From contig VZTJ01004775.1 in assembly GCA_013397795.1 (NCBI GenBank), positions 558,001-622,000 on the forward strand: a stretch of DNA of 64,000 nt, given 5' to 3'. Source of the DNA: Orthonyx spaldingii (lineage: Eukaryota > Chordata > Aves > Passeriformes > Orthonychidae). The notes below the pieces were generated by a model. It was not told the DNA's origin, made no database searches, and saw only the letters and a list, made by a program, of their open reading frames with translations. This document shows positions 13,525 through 25,000 of this stretch, piece by piece; positions within the stretch are counted from its first letter, which is position 1; each line of letters opens with the position of its first letter. The translations under genes were made by a program, and so were the position numbers.

Positions 13525-14045
13525 CCACATGTCTGTAGCTCCATTCACCACAACCCTCTGAGCTTTGTTGTTCAGCCAGTTCCTAACCCAGGGCACTGTG
13601 TACGGCTCATCCCACAGCTGAGCAACTTCTCTGCAAGGGTGCTGGGAGGGATGGTATCAAAAGTATTATTAAAATCCAAGAAAAAGTACATCCACCACCT
13701 TCCCTTCATTCATGAGGCAGGTGACCTTATCATAGAAAGGTATCGAACTAGTTAAATGGAACATTCCCCCTGTGAACCCATGTTGACTATGCCTTATGAC
13801 TGCATTATTCTTTAAATGCCTTTCAATAGCATACAACATAATCTTCATCATTTTTCCAGGATGTGAGTTTAGACTAACAGGTCTGTAGCTCCCTGTATCT
13901 TTTTTCACGCCCTTCTTATAGACTGGAATAGCAATGGCTAGGTTCCAGTCAGCAGGGATCTCCCCAGGCCCCAATACACTTGTTGGATAATAGAGAGTGG
14001 TCCTGCTGCTATCATCCTTCAGTATTGCTGCAGTTAGCTAGAAAA
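13525..14045 (-). mobile_element. CR1 retrotransposon fragment, reverse-transcriptase region
   Basis: The minus-strand frame at 13669-13974 encodes the N-terminal part of a CR1-type reverse transcriptase: GEIPADWNLAIAIPVYKKG, then the hallmark GSYRPVSLNSHPGK, IERHLKN, and SQHGFTGG followed by VVDVLFLGF. Between about 13530 and 13668 the CR1 homology continues without that frame, through a segment meaning disrupted open reading, and includes the CTGTGGGATGAGCC / CCTGGGTTAGGAACTGGCTG stretch also found in the plus-strand copy at 60.4-60.5 kb. Catalytic and C-terminal RT parts and the CR1 3' tail are missing on the low-coordinate side. This is an inactive old insertion in the same orientation as NRXN3; both edges are approximate. 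Confidence 0.92.
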
Positions 14046-17000
14046 CTTATTGAAAGAAGCAACTAAGAACTCAGCCAGTTTTCTTCCCCATCCTGTATAA
14101 AGTGTGTGGCACAAATCAAGCTATTTCAGATCTTTCCACCAAGTAAGTGAAGAAATACATTTTAGCAAGGCAAGGTTGATGCCTTTCACATTTTAGATAG
14201 GTAGGAGAATCTAACCCACTATCACTGTGGCCTATTTCTAGAAAGCTTATTATTTTAGACAAAGACTTTGTCTCAAATAGACTAACAAAGATGTAGTTCA
14301 AATTGGATTGCTTTCAAATGGAAGTTAAGAAAAGAAGATATGCCCAACAGTTCAGGGGCATTCAATCCTTGCAACTGGAACTACTCAGAAGGAAAATCGC
14401 TGCACAGATATCAAGGTATCAAAATCAACTTTTTGTTATATAGGTATGCATTTCTCTGGCCACACTACCTGCCAGAGCAGTCAGTTCTGCTGCTAAGAGC
14501 TAACTGTCCAGCTTTTCCAGAAATACAACTTTCTCTCAGAAATGTACTTCAGAGAGCGAATGAAGTAGGGTCATAGAGGATGAAATATTTTTTTCTTTTA
14601 TCCAGTAGCAAAAAACCTGCAGAATAATGTAATTTCAAAGGGTAAAGACTACTACAAGAAGACTGAGAGATCACTTGAGAATGATAAAGGGGAAAAATAT
14701 AAAATATGTGCTATGGGTGAAATAATGAATCCTGAAAAGAATCCAGTTGTTTAATGCTGTCTTATGTCTTATTTCTAAAATGCATAAAAAAATTCAGGCT
14801 ACATTTTTATTGCTAAATCATGCATTTCTTTAAATGACAGCTCTTTCCTACCTGTTGCCTTCCTTCCTTTAATCTTCTCCTTTAAAACATTACTTCAGTT
14901 AGACTTTATTTTTGTGTCACGGATACTCTTATGTTACAGCTTCTCTTCACCTAGTTTTGGTTTTTTTTCTACTGCAGAAAATGTAGTCAGTGCCTGGATG
15001 AATGAACAGGAATACCAGGCTTGTTTTGATGTACACTACAGATTTGGCAACATACAAAGTATTTCTTTGCAAGGAAAGACAGAGAACAGAGTAAAAAAAC
15101 CTCCTGCCTAAGAACTAATGAAAACTTAGGGACTGAGGTGTCCCAGTTCTGTGTAAAGACAGAGGATTTAATTTTAACTCTTCTGAAAATTTCTGTAAAC
15201 TGTCTCAAATTTGATGGGTTTAATTTTAATCAAAACAAAAACACGTTAGATACTTCCTCTTCCTGAAGTCTGGGTCCAAAATTACTTCAATTTCATCATT
15301 AAAATACTTATTTAGATATAGAGAAGGCTCTCACCAAGAACATAAAAGCAGGAAAACAACAATGACCAAGAACAACATGTTTTCTGGAATGTACACAAAA
15401 GGATGAAAGCATGTGAGGCAATAGAAGGGAGGCAGCCATAGGAAACTGTACTTTAGACAACAGCAAAAGGTTTATACCCTGACTGAGGAACATTCTATTT
15501 CATTGTGATAACCAACTTAATTAATCAAGCATGAAGAAACTGGTTATCAGTACAGCCTATGGAAAAAGCCCATCTCCTTATTGCGGTCTTGAGAGAGAGG
15601 AGAAAGGGCAAAACTAATGCAAATAAATCACACACAGCTCAACAGTTTTGGCTGAACCACAACAGCTGAATTTCAGATAGCAGCCTCTGTACTAATGCTC
15701 CTATGTGATACCTCCCAATTCTCTGAGCTTTGTCTCAGATACCTATACTGGGCCACTGTTCAGTCCTTCTGTCCAGTAAGAGAAACTGGCACTATGAAAT
15801 GGTACTAAAGATGAGAGATCATCCCTAGTGATTTGGATTATTTCAGTTACAAAGCCAACCTTAGCTCCAAATTAATTCCCTCCTTTACCATTTTTCTGTA
15901 GCTCTTTCCCTTAGAAAAAAGCGTAAAGCTTGTGTTGCAGGTGACTGAAATGCAGTCGGATGCTATAAACCTCAAAATGTCAGTGCCTGAATTGTAAGTT
16001 TGTTGCCATTCTATTTTCCTTGTCTTTTATTTGAAGTTGTAAAAATACAGCTTTGGAGCTTTTTGGTCCCACCGGGCTAGTTTCAGTTAATTTCAATTTA
16101 AGTAAAGACTGTATTTTAAGGAAAGCCAATATTCTCTCACTTGGCTCATTTAATGAATATCCAACTTTTATTTGTACTTTTCATTGAGCAAGTAATTATG
16201 AGTCTAATGTATAATCCTTCCACAAGTAATAAAACTCAGAGAGGAACATGGAAATGCCATTCAGAACACAGCCCTGACTGAAGATTTTACCATGTGTGAT
16301 GACAAAAAAGATACATTAGATAGTTTATAAAATTTGTAAACATTAGGCTGTGTGGAAAACCAAGTATACGTGAAATTGTTCATTTTATGGACAACGCAGT
16401 GTGCCCAAGCATGCATGGGCTACAAATACAATGTTTTTTAAACTCCACAAATAACTGTGTTTCCAGAATTGACATGATCCTATGTGAAACATAGAGGATT
16501 AATTAGCTACTATCACATAAGTTTGATAGGAATTTAAATTTTCAGCAGGTTCCAGTTGAAACACACTGGATTAGTCTGGGACCATCCAACCACAAAGCCT
16601 TTACAGAGCTCAATCTCTGCTGAACACAAGTTTGGGCTTGTAGTCAGTTCCAAAAACAATAGTGCAAGTTTGGTTTGTGAAAGCCAACAAATAATTAATT
16701 TCAAAAGCTCCGGTTTAGTCTTTTTTTTTAAAAAAACCATCAACTGCCCAGAAAATGGGACTAATAAGGATTGGTTTCCTGTAATTATTGGTTCATTGAA
16801 TCTTTTCTGAATCTTAGGCATTCATAATGCCACTCCATTATATGGATATTCTGGTATTTAACATGAATTGAGATCAAGCCACAGTCCTTTCCTCTGGGAG
16901 GGCTGGAACATTGCCCTCCTCCCTTTGGTTTTTTTTGTTTGTTTGTGGCTTGTTAGGGTTTTTTTCCCATAGCAATGTAATATCTTTAGGTTTTTTGATT

Positions 17001-18882
17001 TTTGCCCTAATTTTTTTTAAAAAATTGCCTAAAATATTGGTTTGAAAAAAGTAGGAAACAAATAAGAGAGAAACCTGCACAAACATGAAGTATGGTCCCA
17101 TAAGCCTCATTTTCACAGGGATAGACTGAAAAATTCATCACCTACAAACAGACAGAAATTGAAATACATGTATGGAAAGGAAAAGGTGTCTCGAAGATAA
17201 AGGTGTCCCTTTTCCTTAGGGTACAACTGCATAAACTCAATACTAGCCCAGAACATAAGATTAATGCTGTTCCATATAACCATACATCTTCTAATGAAGA
17301 CACAGAAATATCTTCAGCCACGGCAGAAGCCCAGGGTATTGAAGTAGTCTCTGAGTATGATTTATTTTCCTTTTTAAAAAAAAAAAAACAACTCTAAAGC
17401 ATTGAGATGAATATTTTGTTTCTTTACACCAGAGACTTACTACAGCAAGCAATATAAGAAAATTTATTCATAGGGTTTGTGGTGATTGTAATTGGCTGCC
17501 AACTGGATTGGAGGTATTTTACAAAATAATTGATGAAAGGAGCGGAGGGAAGATCCTCAGTTGGACCTTTCCTAGCCCACTTTTCTCTCAAACGGATGGA
17601 TAGCAGAGCTAGAATCTAACTCAGCATATCTCTCATGGCATTCTTCAAAGACAATTTTTTCATAGAAATAAGGTTGAAAATTGAAATGTATCCTTTTGCA
17701 TATTCCTCACCAAAATACTGACAAAGGGACATATGTGGTAGAGAGCAACACAGCATAGACGACTCACATTTTAAAATTTTCCTGTGCACTTTCTGAGGGT
17801 GTAGAAGAGATGAAGTCATTCCCTTGAAGCAATTTATTAGTATAACATCACATAAATTAGCACATAACTTCAAGTTAGGATATTGCCTATAATTTAAGTT
17901 TCTTTCAAACAATTACTACACAACTGACAAGAATTCTTCCTTCTGTCCTGAGTTACTACTGTACAATCTAGAAAGAAAGAATTGAATGTTGTTTAGACTT
18001 AATAATGAAAACCAAGAAGATCATGGCTTGATCTTAAGCAACATATGAATAAGAGGAATGTGATTAACACTGGAATTCTTTCCTTGTGCTCATTTGTCCT
18101 TTTATAACCATACACATCATCATACCTCAGACATCTAATGCACTGTCAGCATCACATACAACAATCTGTTTTTCACTTGGAGTAAGTTTGATCTTTTAAC
18201 ATGGTGGCATAAGGTCTCATGAGGTTGTGATTTGCCAGTGGTGGGATAAAACGTGACAGTGTATCAAAAGCCAGTTGTTCACTATTTCTGGAGGATTTAG
18301 GGTGATAATTTCTAAAGACACTGAGTTGTTCCACTGCATTTTGACATAAAATCAACTAGGAGTTGTCAGTTTTGGTTAGATGGTGTGTTAACCTTTGTAT
18401 CTGCAAACCTAAGAGAGAAAGTGAACTTCCGATGATAAAAAATTATGAGACAAGCATATGCTCTGCTCAAATGCTTTATCTGCCACATTCCTTACATTTC
18501 TACTCTATATTTATATAGACAGTATCTGGGGTGTGGCTAGCCACTTCTCCTTTTCATAAAATCTGTTCAAAACTTTTCTACCCTAAATATTTAGAAAATA
18601 TCACAAGTAGCAAAACCAAGTTTGTCATTGAATGACTTTGTAACTCTTTGTAGAACCAGGATTCGCTTAGAGACCTCTGAGATAGCATAACGTGCATCAT
18701 ACCACACAGCTGGCATGCTTATTCATCCAGAGTAAAGGACCATTACTTTGTTTTCCAAGCGACAGAATATGCATCACCAGGCTCATGAATTTATTGTCGA
18801 GATGAAGCAACAAAGATTTATACAGTAACCAGTTGTTATTAGACAATAGTTTATAGGTAGAGATACACTGAGAAACAAAAAT
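14046..18882. other. AT-rich intronic sequence, no feature recognised
   Basis: No further exon was found between the CR1 fragment and the NRXN3 exon. Overlapping frames on both strands at 16534-16821 (95 and 84 codons) resemble no known protein. An A-run lies near 17377. Confidence 0.55.
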
Positions 18883-18890
18883 ATATGTAC
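18883..18890 (-). other. Splice donor at neurexin splice site 4
   Basis: On the minus strand the exon ends CCCACAG and the intron starts GTACATAT, with GT at 18889-18890. CAG|GTACAT departs from the consensus GTRAGT at +4 and +5 (C and A instead of A and G), so the donor is only moderately strong. In neurexins this donor splices either to the 90-base SS4 cassette exon or directly to the exon encoding GRQLTIF. That choice is family knowledge; the donor itself is seen here. Confidence 0.85.
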
Positions 18891-19062
18891 CTGTGGGGTA
18901 GTGTTCATTCACTGGCCAGCTGTCAACCTGAAGTGTTGCATTGCCACCATTCCTGGTAAAGCGTACTACATGGTATTTGCCATCATTTACAGGTGTGCTT
19001 TCCTCTTTAATGGAGATGTCCACCGTGCCGATATTGAAGACTACACCAATCTTGCCTTGCTC
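18891..19062 (-). CDS. NRXN3: Internal coding exon of neurexin-3, LNS6 domain, ending at splice site 4
   Basis: Neurexins are presynaptic adhesion receptors. Their last LNS domain (LNS6, shared by alpha and beta forms) binds neuroligins, LRRTMs and cerebellins outside the cell. Read on the minus strand, the exon encodes 57 residues plus one base, starting [12 protein letters not shown], passing [20 protein letters not shown] and ending VNEHYPT-G. It has no internal stop and no start codon, as expected of an internal exon. The acceptor is phase 0 and the donor phase 1. By recalled neurexin-1 beta numbering the first Glu is about residue 144, so the Ile at exon residue 11 sits at the Ca2+-site position 154, the NAT sequon at residue 184 and the exon end at residue 200, where the SS4 insert enters. 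NEHYPT and VDISIKEE favour neurexin-3 over neurexin-1 (typically IERYPA) or neurexin-2. An open frame continues past the donor into intron; that part is not coding. Confidence 0.93.
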
Positions 19063-19089
19063 CTAACAGAAGAAAAGAAACAAATGTTT
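19063..19089 (-). other. Splice acceptor of the NRXN3 exon
   Basis: On the minus strand the exon is preceded by a pyrimidine-rich stretch (TTTGTTTCTTTTCTTCTG) followed by TTAG and then GAG of the first codon. The AG occupies 19063-19064. This is a normal U2-type acceptor and it fixes the exon start at 19062, where neurexin homology begins in phase 0. Confidence 0.88.
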
Positions 19090-22000
19090 TTAAATTGCTG
19101 CAACGTAGGAGAATGTTCTTGGCCTATAAGTCTCTAGTGGGTAACTAGCCGGTAGATGGCACTGAAGAATACACAGAAGCGTCATTTTGAGCTTTGTCAG
19201 GACACATTTCATTGGTTCTGCTTCAATGCAAATGCTGTCTTTCACACTGTTCTTTACAGCACTCACCTGAAGACAGTGACTCATTTGTTCCTGTAAAACA
19301 TCACAGGAGACAGGTGAGAAACCAAGCAACAAAAATCAGGAGATGTGGATAAAAAGTTATTTGAGCAACATGTCTACTGATTATTACTAGTCACTTGTTA
19401 TATAAAATGCAGCCACACACAGGCTGTATCCCAACACCTGTTTTGTTCTGCTATTCTTCTTGGGAAACAAACAGTCCTCACCCCAAAACAAGTAACTGTG
19501 GGATCCAGCAGGAAGAATGCAGTTATAAGATGAATAGAACTCCAAGGGAGCAGAAATGTAATTAGCTGACTTTGATAACCTGAGGGATGCTAATTGCTAA
19601 AATACCTAAAAGACAGGAGCAGCCCATCTTATTTTTCTCCATCACACACCAAGCAGTGCCTTACCAATAAAGCAGTCCTTCATAGTTTTTTCCCAAAACT
19701 TTCTACCAGTCACTGACTTAAAGGGAAGAGCAGGCAAAGCCTGTTGTAGTAGCCACAACACTTCCTTCTGCAGCTCCCCTCCTGTAATTCCAATGACCAT
19801 ATACAATGATCTTAGGTTGCAAAATACACACCCAGACTATTCAGATTAGATACATGCATTTAACACTACTGATTTAAACACTGACAGAAATTCTCATCAC
19901 TGTACAATTAACAGGAATGCATCTTCAAATACTCAGTAAGGAGAGGCACAGTATGCTGATGTCAACAATTATGAAGGCATATTATGCGTACTACACAGAT
20001 CCAAACTGGTACAGACAGGCAGAACTAAAATTATCATATAGGAAGTCAATACATTTGCTAGCCATCCATACTATAAAACTGACAAATCTTTGCTGAGAGT
20101 CTTAACAGAAAAAACAACAATGGAGAGTAGATGGCCATCTTCTATGTAAATATATCTTCTTTGAAAAAAACCTGAGGTATACTAAAGGGTCACAGGACAA
20201 TTCTGTTCCATTTACTACCTTAGATATCTGGTTACAGAGGACTCCAACCTTCACGGCTGTTACCCTAACTTTACTACATTCAAATTAGCAAATCTCAGCA
20301 ATACGAAAGAAACCTCTCCTCTTGTCCTGGATGGCCACTTTGGATTCCCCTCCTGGATTTAATCCTGTCTTCTGGTATCAAAATACCTTTTTCTTAAAAT
20401 TCTGCTATGTTTCAATTTCTCAGAGAGGCCTTTCTGATTCCTGCTGTACCTTACCTTACCTTCAAAGCTTACTCATACCAAAATACTCATCACAAGCTCC
20501 TTGTATCTTCAGTACCCTTCTTTTTGTTGACATTTTCTTCCTAATATGAAATCTTCTGGTGTCAGACTACAGCACTGCTTTAGGAAAGGAAAGCAAACAG
20601 TCCTGTGGCTGAAGAGGTCATGAACAGTGGTTCAACTACTTGAAGTTTAGCACTGAAACAATAAATATCTTGGGTTTTCTGTCATTACAACAGTAATTTT
20701 TAGACTGTTAAATATATACTGGATACTAAGTTTCATGTACTTTCATACTGTTCATTCATACATTCATTCTACAGAGGGACTTTTCTTCAAGATATTAATA
20801 TCATCTTTCTCTTTTCACTGGAACATGAGGTTGGATTGCTGCTCTCAGCAGATGCATGAACTCAGATGCCATTTGAAAACAATCAATGTTTATTTCTCTT
20901 ATGCTAGCCCAAAAATAAGTGAAGTTTCAGTTAACAAAGATTTATTTCAGGTAAAAACATTGCTGGCACAGATTTACCACTTCTTTGACATACGAAGTAA
21001 GTGATCTCCCACTATTCTTTTAGTGAATCTCTTGCTGGCAACCATATAAATATCTTTACCTGCATAGCAATTAGCAAAGAACATGTGATTGATTTTTCCT
21101 CAAAGACTCAATATGTAGTGACCAGGTAACCTGGCTACTGATATTGTGGTTTTACAAGGTGTGGCCTTATAATCAACCTCCTGGACAACCTCTCAATATT
21201 GCTTTTTAATTGCCATCAATACATCAACTTTCTTTGGCAAACTGTGCCTGCTCTAAGAAGAGTCTGCCTTGGTGAAGGCATAGCAAGAGCAGCTAAGATA
21301 AAGAGCAGCTGCACCTTTCCTAATGGAACAATCAGCACCACCACCACAGAAGAGGAAGGGATTAAGAAGTATTCAGCAGAGTAAAAGCTGCATACCTTCA
21401 AGCCTACAGGTTTAATGAGGCAAAGGTAAAAACTTGCAAGTGGGGAAAAGGATGGTGGGAAGTTCAATTAATCTCTACAGAATGAGAAAACGTTTCTGAT
21501 TTCTCCTTGGAGGAAAAGGAGATAGCACCTTTCCCCATTTCCTTTCCCAGGGCTTGAAGGGAAAGACCTATTTAAGGGGCTAGTGATAAGAGGGCAAACT
21601 GGGAAAGAGATAAGATTCTGAAAGCAGAGGACTGCAAAATGCCAGTGGCCTTTAGTCTGATGGACAGAAGAGGGAAATGAGCAAACCGGTGCCTTCCCCA
21701 CCCCAAGAGTCAGCCCCTCCCAGAGCCAGAGAAGACAGCCCATCTAACAACAGTGTAACACTTTGCTGCAATTAAGAAATGCAAAAATTTGTCTAAAAAA
21801 GCCACGGGCCTGATGGATGGCCTATTCCAGCTCTCTTCAGACCACTCTTGGGCAGAGCTCCCTGTGACTCTTTAACACAAATTTTGCAGTAGCACAACTT
21901 CTGAGACTCTTATTTGGACTGAGTAGGAACTTGTTTTGAAAATGGTTTTGTTCCAATTACCTGGAAAAAACACAATACAACACAATATGTCAAAGGTAGG

Positions 22001-25000
22001 GCTACTGAAGGCAAACTGCACATACTGACTCCAAAATACAGTTTATTCATGGTATTTTCTATCTCCAGGGCACCAGACACTATGAAAAAATTAACAATTA
22101 GTTTATGCATTCCTGGCAGAAGTAAAAAAATAAAGCAAAGCACAGAGAAAATCCTACAGCAAAGAACAGTATCCAGGGACAGAGGGAGAAAATCCACAAT
22201 TTATTTTTAACATCTCTTCAATTCCAGTTTCCTACACTACAACACTTCATTAAAAACAGCTTTTACCAAGACCTACCTTCCTTCTAAATCTGAAAGACAA
22301 GCTTTAGCATTAAGGTTTAACACTTCATGATGGACATGACCTTCATTCCTTTCCCCACACATTCAGCTGGTGGATTTTCTTTCCACATAACTAAACAAAG
22401 GTATTAACTAGACCAGTAAATACGTGAGAAAGAAAGATTGACCTTTGAGCCACTACACATAAAGTTTATTTTGTAGCTACAGAAAAAAAAAATCCTAACT
22501 ATACAGCAAGGAAAAAGGTGAATACAGAGCCACAGAGAAAACAAGTTACATGGTCCAAAAGGGCTCAAGAGAATTTTAACAGACAATGCAAATTTTTTTC
22601 CTCCCTGTATTGGTATGCACTGGCTGCCCCAAAAACTTTCCATGAAAAGGCGACCATTAATTAATGTTTTGGAAACCTCCAAGTGACATGAAGTGCAAGC
22701 ACTATGTCTTGGAAAACTGAGAACCATTTTATTTATAAATAATGAAGTCAACTGAGTATTCAATTTTTTTTTACTTTTCCTCTTCTTTCTTTAATGTTAC
22801 TGTGCCAAAAAGGATTTTTAAAGATTTTCAAGATTTTGTCTTGTGCTTATTTGTCCCATAAAATTGCTGTCCTCAAAAGCCACATTACCATTTCATTGCT
22901 TACAGTCCTTCTGGTGATAAACTTCTGCCATTATGTCTCTAAGGCTTTAGAAATATAATTATGATCACATAATGGAATGGTTGTAGACAAATTATAAGAA
23001 CAAAAAAAGCTCAAAGTACTGAAAAAAATTGTACAAGGCTTTTCCTTGACCTGTCTACTCTACACAGATTTTTGGCAACAGTTTGTTATATGCACAATTA
23101 CGAAACATTTTGAACAGTATTAAATGACACAAGACCAACCTACAGCCTGGATCAGGAGTTTGGCAATTTATTGCTTGCCCTGAAGCATTGGTTCACTTTG
23201 GACAACCTTTTCTTCCACCTTTTTGTAAACCAGAGTCTTCTGTCTGTGACAGAGGAGTTATAGGCACCTACCTTTCCAAGCTCTACAAGCCCTGAAAATC
23301 CAGATATATTTTACTTAAACATTGGTTATATCCTGCCAATCCCAACCTTTCAGACCTGAGAGCAACTACAAACTGAGAGGAGCTGGTCCTAAGCTTTCCT
23401 CAGCTTCCACTTTGTACTCCTTCAAAACCCATTCCTTTCCTCTGAAGGGACCTCAGTAACAAGTCTGAGGTCTGATATTTTAGCAGGTATGTTTTCTCTT
23501 TTGTTTCCCTTCATTAAAGGAGAAGTAGAGCCTGTCCTGTGTGCAAGTTGTCAGGCCTTTGCTCTCTCCATGCCATGCCTTTACATTTTGAAGGCATCTG
23601 TCTTTTTGTAGCAGACCAAGAAGAAAGTAAGTAAAATGGGGATGGCAATGATTTTGTAGGATGAGCAGTTGGAGTGTGTTAGAGAGTACACATACATGAA
23701 CAACCACATGCACTCTGTGCTCTGAAAAGGGCTTTACCCTTAGGTTTCCTTTTTCTTAATCTAAAATTCAAATAGCCCACACTAAAAGTATATAGTTGTT
23801 CCCTGTGTGCAGAAGGCATTTCATTTCAAAAACCAAGAGAGAGAACTCCAGGCATTAGGACACATCCTACTCTCAGCTGCATCAATGTGAATCAATAGCA
23901 ATTCTGTTGAAGAAACTCGATTCCTACTGATGCAAGTGGAAGCAGAGTTTATCCCAGTATCTTTATGTTGTTCTGTTTATTTTTCTGAAGCAAAATGTAA
24001 AATTAAAGAATTTATAAAACATACCTGAAATCTGACCACAATCCCAGGCTGTGTTTCCGCACACTCATTTTATTTCATAATTTTTTAAATAGCGACTACT
24101 GCACAGACTGGCTCCTCCTCCCACCCTGGCTGGTTCCAATGTGGCTAGACATCAGGCCAAACCTGGCAGACAACACTCCTAGTTACTCCATCCTGCAGAA
24201 CACTGCTGATTTTGATGCTCTAATTTGAAAGCGATACAAGCTCTCTTAGTAACACAACAAGCCATCTCACACTGTAGGAAGGTTTAAACATTTTCCCCTT
24301 CCACAAATGCCACACACATACATTTCAACTGCACTACTCTCTAAATTCAGGAAAATTGCTTTGTTTTTTCATAACCCTTAGAATTGATCTTCCTGGAATG
24401 GCTTGCTTCTGCTTAGGCTTCTACACTTGTAGTCTATGTTTTTAAAAAGAGATTGAACTTTTATTTCTCCCTCTTTGGAATTGTTCTCACTTTATTTTTT
24501 AAGACTTTCTTTGCTTGATTTCCTTTGGGGTTTTGTTTGCCTGGCTGTTTTTTACTTTTGCTTTGCCTCAAACTTGATTCTGGATGTTAGTCCTGCTGAA
24601 GGATCACTCACTTTCTGTGGGTTAGGGGGCTTAGCACAACAGTGCTAAATGTAGCAAGTTATCCAGGAGAACCAAAGGTATAGATGCATATTTCTCAGAG
24701 GACATTCATTCATTACTACAACTACAAATCACTTACTGTGAACTTTCACTGTCAACAGAAACTTAGGAAGTTCTTTGCTGATTAGAAAGGTAGTAAAAAC
24801 CAGCACTGTCCTTAGAAGACCCTTCTGGGCTGCAACTAGAACTGAATGCATGGCTGGACAGACCTTTCTGGTATACATGTATCAATGGATTAAAAAAGGG
24901 GAAGTATTAGAACCTGTATTCAGCACAGAGTACAAGGCAGTTAGTTCTACTCCTCTCTGGCTGGCCATATTAAGTACTGTTTTTAACATCACTGAGAGGC

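Larger units (their letters stand above)
1..18890 (-). other. NRXN3: NRXN3 intron downstream of the LNS6 exon (partial)
   Basis: Everything from the donor to the left edge is consistent with one long intron leading towards the SS4 cassette exon. I looked on the minus strand for the SS4 cassette (NTDNERF...EEWLQEK) and for the next LNS6 exon (GRQLTIFN...) and recognised neither, so the intron probably runs past the window edge. The sequence is AT-rich with stops in all frames, apart from the repeats and the GC-rich island listed separately. Confidence 0.75.

Noticed and set aside
18697..18890. Continuation of the neurexin frame beyond 18891 on the minus strand
   Set aside because: A GT donor at 18889-18890 matches the known neurexin exon boundary, and the downstream residues have no neurexin similarity. 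It is intron read-through.
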